A DNA stretch of 62,432 bases from JBJXFE01 sp046153875 (lineage in GTDB: Bacteria > Planctomycetota > Phycisphaerae > Phycisphaerales > UBA1924): positions 1 to 62,432 of the forward strand of contig JBJXFE010000030.1 of NCBI GenBank assembly GCA_046153875.1, read 5' to 3'. The stretch's first letter is position 1; the number at the start of each line of letters is the position of its first letter. The position numbers and the translations under genes are program-made. Shown here in pieces: positions 58,501-62,432 of this stretch. Under the pieces are notes generated by a model, which searched no databases, was not told the origin of the DNA, and was given only the letters and a program-made list of their open reading frames with translations.

Positions 58501-59473
58501 GGGGCGGGTGGTGCTTGCGCAGGGCCTCGGCGGTCTCGCGGATCTCGCGCTCGCCGCTGAGGAACACCAGGATGTCGCCGGGTCCGCACGCGGCCAGCTC
58601 GTCGACCGCGCCGAGGATCGCGTCCTCCATGTCGCGCTCGTCGGCGACGTCCTCGGGGTCGCCGTCGGGCGGGCGGTAGTGGACGTCCACCGGGTAGGTC
58701 CGCCCCGAGACCTCGATGATCGGCGCGGGGCCGCGCGAGCTCGCGAAGTGCTTCGCGAAGCGCTGCGGGTCGATCGTCGCGGACGTGACGATCACCTTCA
58801 GCTCCGGGCGGCGCGGCAGGAGCTGGCGCAGGTAGCCGAGTAGGAAGTCGATGTTGAGGCTGCGCTCGTGGGCCTCGTCGATGATGATCGTGTCGTACTG
58901 CTCGAGGAAGCGGTCGGTCTGGGTTTCGGCGAGCAGGATGCCGTCGGTCATCACCTTGACGAAGGTGTGCGGGCCGGTCTTGTCGCCGAAGCGGACCTTG
59001 TACCCCACGTCGGCGCCGAGCGGCGAGCCGAGCTCCTCGGCGATGCGCCCCGCGACGGTGCGGGCGGCGATGCGCCGCGGCTGGGTGTGCCCGATCATGC
59101 CGGCGATGCCGCGCCCCGCGTCCAGGCAGATCTTCGGGAGTTGGGTCGTCTTGCCCGAACCGGTCTCGCCGCAGAGGACGATGACCTGGTGCTGCGCGAT
59201 CGCGCGGGTGATCTCGTCGCGCCGCGCGGAGACGGGCAGGTCCTCGGGGTATGTCGGCTTCGGGGCCCGCCCGGCGCGGGAGCGGCGGCGGTCGATCGAT
59301 CGCCGAACCTCCGCCGTCAGCCGTTCGAGCTGCGCGGCCGCGTCGGACGCGTGCCGGCCGGAAGCGTCCCGCAAGGCCGCCTCGATGGTCCGCGCGCGCC
59401 GGCGCACGCGGTGCCGGTCGCACAGCATCACGTCGTCGAGGCGGGCGGTGAGTTCGCGGAGACGGTCGAGCAC
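55526..59473 (-). CDS. hrpA: ATP-dependent RNA helicase HrpA (DEAH/RHA family)
   Basis: 1315 residues, close to E. coli HrpA (1300). GTG start at 59473. Helicase motifs in order: GETGSGKTT (102-110), 'GHTQPRRIAARTVAGRIAEEL', DEAH (199-202) in 'TIIIDEAHERSLNIDF', 'VTSATID', 'VFLSGEREI', 'ATNVAETSLTVPGI' and 'QRKGRCGRVGPG'. The long C-terminal half is the HrpA-specific domain (DUF3418 type). HrpA unwinds RNA and rescues stalled ribosomes by acting on mRNA. No obvious operon partner. Confidence 0.95.
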   Translation of the reverse strand: MLDRLRELTARLDDVMLCDRHRVRRRARTIEAALRDASGRHASDAAAQLERLTAEVRRSIDRRRSRAGRAPKPTYPEDLPVSARRDEITRAIAQHQVIVLCGETGSGKTTQLPKICLDAGRGIAGMIGHTQPRRIAARTVAGRIAEELGSPLGADVGYKVRFGDKTGPHTFVKVMTDGILLAETQTDRFLEQYDTIIIDEAHERSLNIDFLLGYLRQLLPRRPELKVIVTSATIDPQRFAKHFASSRGPAPIIEVSGRTYPVDVHYRPPDGDPEDVADERDMEDAILGAVDELAACGPGDILVFLSGEREIRETAEALRKHHPPQTEILPLYARLSAEEQMRVFKPHAGRRIVLATNVAETSLTVPGIRYVVDPGFARISRYGHRTKVQRLPIEPVSRASADQRKGRCGRVGPGVCVRLFAEADFLARPQFTDPEILRTNLASVILQMKALRLGAVEDFPFLDPPDARMIRDGYETLHELGAIDDAGELTKLGAVLARVPIDPRLARMVLAGRDENCLREVLVIAAALSIQDPRERPMSAQDAADRAHERFRHEESDFLALLNLWNFFEEQAGHLSQSKLRKLCQTSFLSYPRMREWRDVHQQLHSIAAELGLREASTPAAYDALHRALLAGLLSNVGTRTETFEYKASRGTRFHIFPASGLFKKGPKWVMAAEVVETTRMYARTVAKIDPLWIERVGDHVLKRTHTDPHWSKDAGHVAAFERGSLFGLDVYASRRIHYGPIDPAKSRELFIHHALVHGELRAEPPAFLKANLAVMEEVKRLEAKARRPDLLADESGLFAFYDLRLPADVFSVSALEKWLTGPQGREAERRLRMTRADVMRVSADDVTPERFPDAVPVAGTKLNLEYRLEPGNAADGVTMTVPIEALAQMDEGRPEWLVPGLLRDKIVALLRQLPKQHRKSLDPIPTLAEECAAALRFGEGDLYAALSAQVKALRGIDVPVGAWQPRGIPEPFRMNVAVIDEQGKKLAEGRDVEEIRKKLAPRMKASFARLAGAGIERDRIIRWDFKHEIPDRMELTRGGLKLIGYPALEDRGDSVSIRVFESTDLAKGAHRGGVRRVFALECREELTHQLRLIPDLASMAVNYAPLGTGDELRRALCDAVVDRVFVEGRPEVRTRAMFDARLHAGWDGVGPAVRETAKLVAEVLAARQALAARLAERAPEAWAASIADLRWQLDQLLPRAFLGVVPADRLAHVPRYLAAARLRLDKLRQTGPVRDQRCMADLAPHLRRWFDGAQAAVANGDGRGASVRAALEEYRWMIEEFRVSLFAQELGTNGPVSAKRLDELWVKVEAVNHV

Positions 59474-59516
59474 ACGAGATTATTGGGGAGCAGACACGTG
59501 ACTCGGACGAGCCGCG

Positions 59517-61466
59517 CTACGGCATCATCGGGAACGCCGTGGACCACGGGGGCACCGTCAGCACGGGGCGGGCGAACGGGGGGAGAGCCGGCTGATTCAG
59601 CGCGTCACAGGCCCTCTTCAGCCCGGCCGAACACGCACGGGCGAGGTAGTCCCGCGTTTTCCCTGGATCCGCCGACACGCCGTTGCCCGCGGCGTGCATG
59701 TACGCGAGGTACCAGCAGGCCTCGGCGTCCCCTGACGCGGCAGCGCGGGCGAGCTGCGGACCGACGTTGGCCAGGTCGTACGCCGGCGCGCCGGGCGTTA
59801 TGGCAATCCGCGCCAGACCGCGGATGGCGAACGGATTCGTCAACCCGGCACGCTCGTAGAACGCGATCGCGCGAGTGAGGTCTTTCGGCCGGCCTTTGCC
59901 GGTCTCGAAGGCGTACCCGACTCGGAAGCAGATGTTGGAGTCCGGGTGGCGGCCGCAGTTCTGCTCGAGGTGGTCCAGGGCTCGCGCGGCGTCCTGCGGT
60001 GTGCGCGCCACGTTGTGGAACAGGAAACGGTCCGCGGCGTTGATGCACCCGTGGATGCTGCCCAGGGCGCACGATTCGGCGAAGTGGACCGTCGCGCGAT
60101 CGGGGTCCGGCTTGATCCCGGGCACCGAGCCTTCGAGGAATATGAGCCCGATCTCGTTCTCGGCGTCGCCGGAGCCCAGCTCGGCCTGCACGCCCGCGGT
60201 GATGAGCATGCCGCGTGCCGCACGGGGCTTGCCCTCGGCCGCGGCCTTCTTCCAGAAGGGGATTGAGTTGCCCGGGTGCGGGGCCTCGATATACGCGGTC
60301 GCCCACATCGTGCCGAAGAGCGCGGCCCAGCAGGCCATGTGGATGAGGTTCATGCGCGCCGGGCGCAGCGCGTCTTGCCAGACCCGGTTGAAGCGCCCGA
60401 CGAGGCCCGCGTGTGAGAAGCGGTCGATCAGCGGCACACACAGGTTCAGGATCGGCACGGGCAGGAGCTTGTCCCAGAACAGCGGGACGTTGAGCTCTTC
60501 CAGCACGCGGAAGAGCCCGAAGTACGCCAGCCCGTAGAGCCCGCCGAAGATCACCCGCCCCAGGTTGGTCCGCGGCGAGGTCGCCGGGTCGGTCACGAGC
60601 AGGTGGAGCCCGAGGAAGATGGTGGCCGCGATGTTGGTGTTGATGAAGTAGTAGACGCCGGTGACCTCGGTGTAGATCAGGTTGAGCCCGACCAGCACGG
60701 CGGCGGCGGCGAGGGTCATGAGGGTGACGTGGAAGAGGTACTGAACGAAGAGCCCGCCGATAAAGATGACGACGAGCATGTGCGGCACGTCGAACGACGC
60801 CGCGATGCGGTCCCCCCACGTGTAGTCGCGCGTCGTCCCCGTGACAATGAGCACCATCGCGACGAGGAACTGCCCGAACGCCGACGGGTTGAAGACGTGC
60901 GTGCGCTTCCCGTCGCGCTCCCACGTGATGAACTGCTTGCCGAGCAGGCCGGCCGCGAGCATGAGGAACTGGAAGGCGTAGTAGTCGTGCTTGAACCAGA
61001 GGAGGAGGTTGGTGCTCAGGACGATGGGGAGCGGCCCGAACCCCAGCCGCCACGTCTTGCCCCGAGACCAGGTCACCAGCGCTTCGAGGGCGTAGACAAA
61101 GGCGAACTGGGCGACGATGAGCGGGGCCTCGTCGTAGACGCCGCGGGCGTACCAGCCCCAGTACACAAGAATCGCGGCCTGCACGCACGCCTGGACGTAG
61201 TGCGACCGGACGGGATTGAGCACGACGGCGAAGGCGCGCCCCCGCCCCAGCCACCAGAGCAGGAGCGACGACGCGGCGATCACCCCGGCGACGCCGACGA
61301 ACGTCCAGATCAATCGGGGGTTGTCGCGGACCGGGGGCGCGAGGATGAACGCGAGAAGCGCAGCGGCGAGCGCCAACGGAATCGCGGGGAATCGCTGCCA
61401 GAACGGGACGGCCCCCGCCATCGGCGGTGCAACGGACGGCGGAATCCGCGCGGCAGTGCTCGACAT
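59517..61466 (-). CDS. RnfD/NqrB-like membrane protein fused to Sel1-like repeats
   Basis: 649 residues from the ATG at 61466. The first 400 contain about ten membrane helices with 'LHLLVTDPATSPRTNLGRVIFGGLYGLAYFGLFRVLEE', the hallmark of the NQR2/RnfD/RnfE family, and 'VFNPSAFGQFLVAMVLI', also typical. In Rnf/Nqr complexes this subunit carries covalently bound FMN and helps pump ions. The C-terminal 250 residues are Sel1-type alpha/alpha repeats ('LGSIHGCINAADRFL', 'GDAEACWYLAYMHAAGNGVSADPGKTRDYLARAC'), probably extracytoplasmic. No other rnf or nqr gene is nearby, so a role outside the pump is likely. Confidence 0.75.
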   Translation of the reverse strand: MSSTAARIPPSVAPPMAGAVPFWQRFPAIPLALAAALLAFILAPPVRDNPRLIWTFVGVAGVIAASSLLLWWLGRGRAFAVVLNPVRSHYVQACVQAAILVYWGWYARGVYDEAPLIVAQFAFVYALEALVTWSRGKTWRLGFGPLPIVLSTNLLLWFKHDYYAFQFLMLAAGLLGKQFITWERDGKRTHVFNPSAFGQFLVAMVLIVTGTTRDYTWGDRIAASFDVPHMLVVIFIGGLFVQYLFHVTLMTLAAAAVLVGLNLIYTEVTGVYYFINTNIAATIFLGLHLLVTDPATSPRTNLGRVIFGGLYGLAYFGLFRVLEELNVPLFWDKLLPVPILNLCVPLIDRFSHAGLVGRFNRVWQDALRPARMNLIHMACWAALFGTMWATAYIEAPHPGNSIPFWKKAAAEGKPRAARGMLITAGVQAELGSGDAENEIGLIFLEGSVPGIKPDPDRATVHFAESCALGSIHGCINAADRFLFHNVARTPQDAARALDHLEQNCGRHPDSNICFRVGYAFETGKGRPKDLTRAIAFYERAGLTNPFAIRGLARIAITPGAPAYDLANVGPQLARAAASGDAEACWYLAYMHAAGNGVSADPGKTRDYLARACSAGLKRACDALNQPALPPFARPVLTVPPWSTAFPMMP

Positions 61467-61587
61467 CTCGTGCAGTTTCCGAAATCTCTCGCGGACTCGC
61501 GGCGCGAGCCGGAGTGTAGGGGGAGTCAGGACTTGTCCAATGGGGTGGGCGGGAACCGCGCGGACAGACTGCCGGTACAGTCCACTG

Positions 61588-62193
61588 ATGGCCAAGCCAC
61601 GGCGCGTCAAGCGTTGGCTCGCGGGAGGGGGCGCCGTACTGCTCATCGCTGTTGCCGCCTCGAGCTGCGTCGGCCCGCCGTGGTACTACATGGACAAGTA
61701 CCAGCCCGCGGGGGATGCGTGGCCGCGGGCGATGCCCGAAGCGATCCGGCCGGAGCGGCAGATCGAGCCGCACACGTGCGGGCTGTGCTGCCTGACGTCG
61801 GTCTATCGGGCCTACGGGCTGGATCCCGCGGCGCGGCGCGTGCGGTACCGGTCGGGCGTGGACAAGCCGGTGATCAACTTCATGCCGAGCACGCGGGGCA
61901 CGATCCACCCGGACATGCTGCGGGTGCTCCGCCAGGACGGGTTTGCGGCGGAGGCGATGAACCTCAAGCACGACGCGGGGCGCGTCGCGGACCACCTGGA
62001 CCGGGGGCACTTCGCGATCGCGCTCGTTCGCGTCAACGAGCTGCACTGGGTCGTGCTCTGCGGGCGGCGCGGGGAGAACGTGGTGATCTGCGACTCGCTG
62101 CGCGAGGAGCTCTACGAGGAGCCGATGGCGGAGTATCTCCGCGATCGGGTGTATAGCCTCGTGCTCGTGGAGCCGGAACCCTCCGGCGGGTGA
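61588..62193 (+). CDS. C39-like cysteine peptidase lipoprotein
   Basis: 201 residues. A lipoprotein signal ends ASS-C27. The peptidase core follows: 'IEPHTCGLCCLTSVYRAYGL' with C64 preceded by a His-Thr rather than the usual Gln, 'ELHWVVLCG' with H153 and 'VVICDSL' with D169, the Cys-His-Asp layout of C39 peptidases. Classic C39 domains cut double-glycine leaders inside ABC transporters; stand-alone lipoproteins of this type are probably envelope proteases or non-catalytic relatives. The gene diverges from the RnfD-like gene with a 121-bp gap. Confidence 0.72.
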   Translation: MAKPRRVKRWLAGGGAVLLIAVAASSCVGPPWYYMDKYQPAGDAWPRAMPEAIRPERQIEPHTCGLCCLTSVYRAYGLDPAARRVRYRSGVDKPVINFMPSTRGTIHPDMLRVLRQDGFAAEAMNLKHDAGRVADHLDRGHFAIALVRVNELHWVVLCGRRGENVVICDSLREELYEEPMAEYLRDRVYSLVLVEPEPSGG

Positions 62194-62432
62194 ACGACCC
62201 TGTCAGGTGGGATCGCATGCCCCTCCGGGGCGAAGAAGGCGAAGTGGGTCGGTTTCCAAGGGCTGAGTCGCTTTCGGCGACGCTGCGCCCCTGGCAACCA
62301 TCGCACGCCCCTTCGAGCCTGTGAACGAATTGAACGGCGAACTGCAACCGTTTCGTTGAGGGCGCGCATGGTGTGGGCATGAAGAACTTCGCCGGCCGCC
62401 CGCGTCTTCTCCGTCCCGAGCGTCATCAGCAC

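Noticed and set aside
62112..62432. 106-residue minus-strand open frame at the right edge
   Set aside because: Partly antisense to the C39-like gene, Arg-rich, no domain; could be the start of something beyond the edge but cannot be supported.

Overview
The window reads as chromosomal DNA from a GC-rich, double-membrane bacterium. It is most likely a planctomycete, plausibly of the Phycisphaerae. This is an inference from gene content: an exosortase with EpsI, a PLPPAAW-type C-terminal sorting signal, BlaI/M56 signalling, very large TPR proteins and Ala/Pro-rich proteins. No rRNA, tRNA or CRISPR array was found. Nearly all long antisense open frames are shadows of GC-rich genes.

Left part (1-15.8 kb). 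The 5' end of an IS5-like transposase runs off the left edge. Next comes a secreted M14 zinc carboxypeptidase on the minus strand. It is followed by a plus-strand pair, a BlaI-type repressor and a huge M56 (BlaR1-like) membrane protease, preceded by a sigma70-like promoter and two 20-bp operator-like direct repeats. The protease carries coiled coils and a C-terminal acidic CX2CX2CX3CX2C tail. After a terminator there is a tight four-gene run: a secreted TPR protein, TolQ/ExbB, TolR/ExbD, and a 1456-aa protein that joins a TolB-like PD40 propeller, membrane helices, a repeat linker and a carboxypeptidase-regulatory-like C-terminus. This looks like a Tol-Pal/Exb-type energised envelope machine with an unusual composite effector, and it is the best candidate here for an undescribed system.

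Middle part (15.9-49.1 kb, all minus strand). This is one very long exopolysaccharide/exosortase cluster. It is headed by a specialised NusG-like antiterminator (49.1 kb). It continues with a 9xFN3/beta-helix secreted protein, glycosyltransferases, a flippase, an O-antigen ligase/polymerase-like protein, a GT-C mannosyltransferase-like protein, a polysaccharide deacetylase, a UDP-sugar dehydrogenase, a WecG-like transferase, a nucleotidyltransferase/beta-helix protein, an exosortase, EpsI, a Wzc-like BY-kinase, an initiating sugar transferase and a 1559-aa TPR protein. Most junctions are ATGA or GTGA overlaps, so the genes are probably translationally coupled. The last minus-strand gene (15.9-16.7 kb) has its own leader and encodes a likely exosortase substrate. 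That protein has an FC...QEAIW pair resembling Cys-Gln thioester adhesins. Together the genes suggest a Wzx/Wzy-type polymer plus a protein anchored by the exosortase. No Wza-like outer-membrane exporter lies in the window.

Right part (49.3-62.4 kb). Plus strand: L-2-hydroxyglutarate oxidase, then a promoter and the dTDP-rhamnose genes rfbC, an SDR with an atypical active site, and rfbD. Minus strand: a GT4 glycosyltransferase, rfbA, hrpA helicase and an RnfD/NqrB-like membrane protein fused to Sel1-like repeats. Plus strand: a C39-like cysteine peptidase lipoprotein. No rfbB is evident. The last 239 bases (62194-62432) contain nothing I can support.
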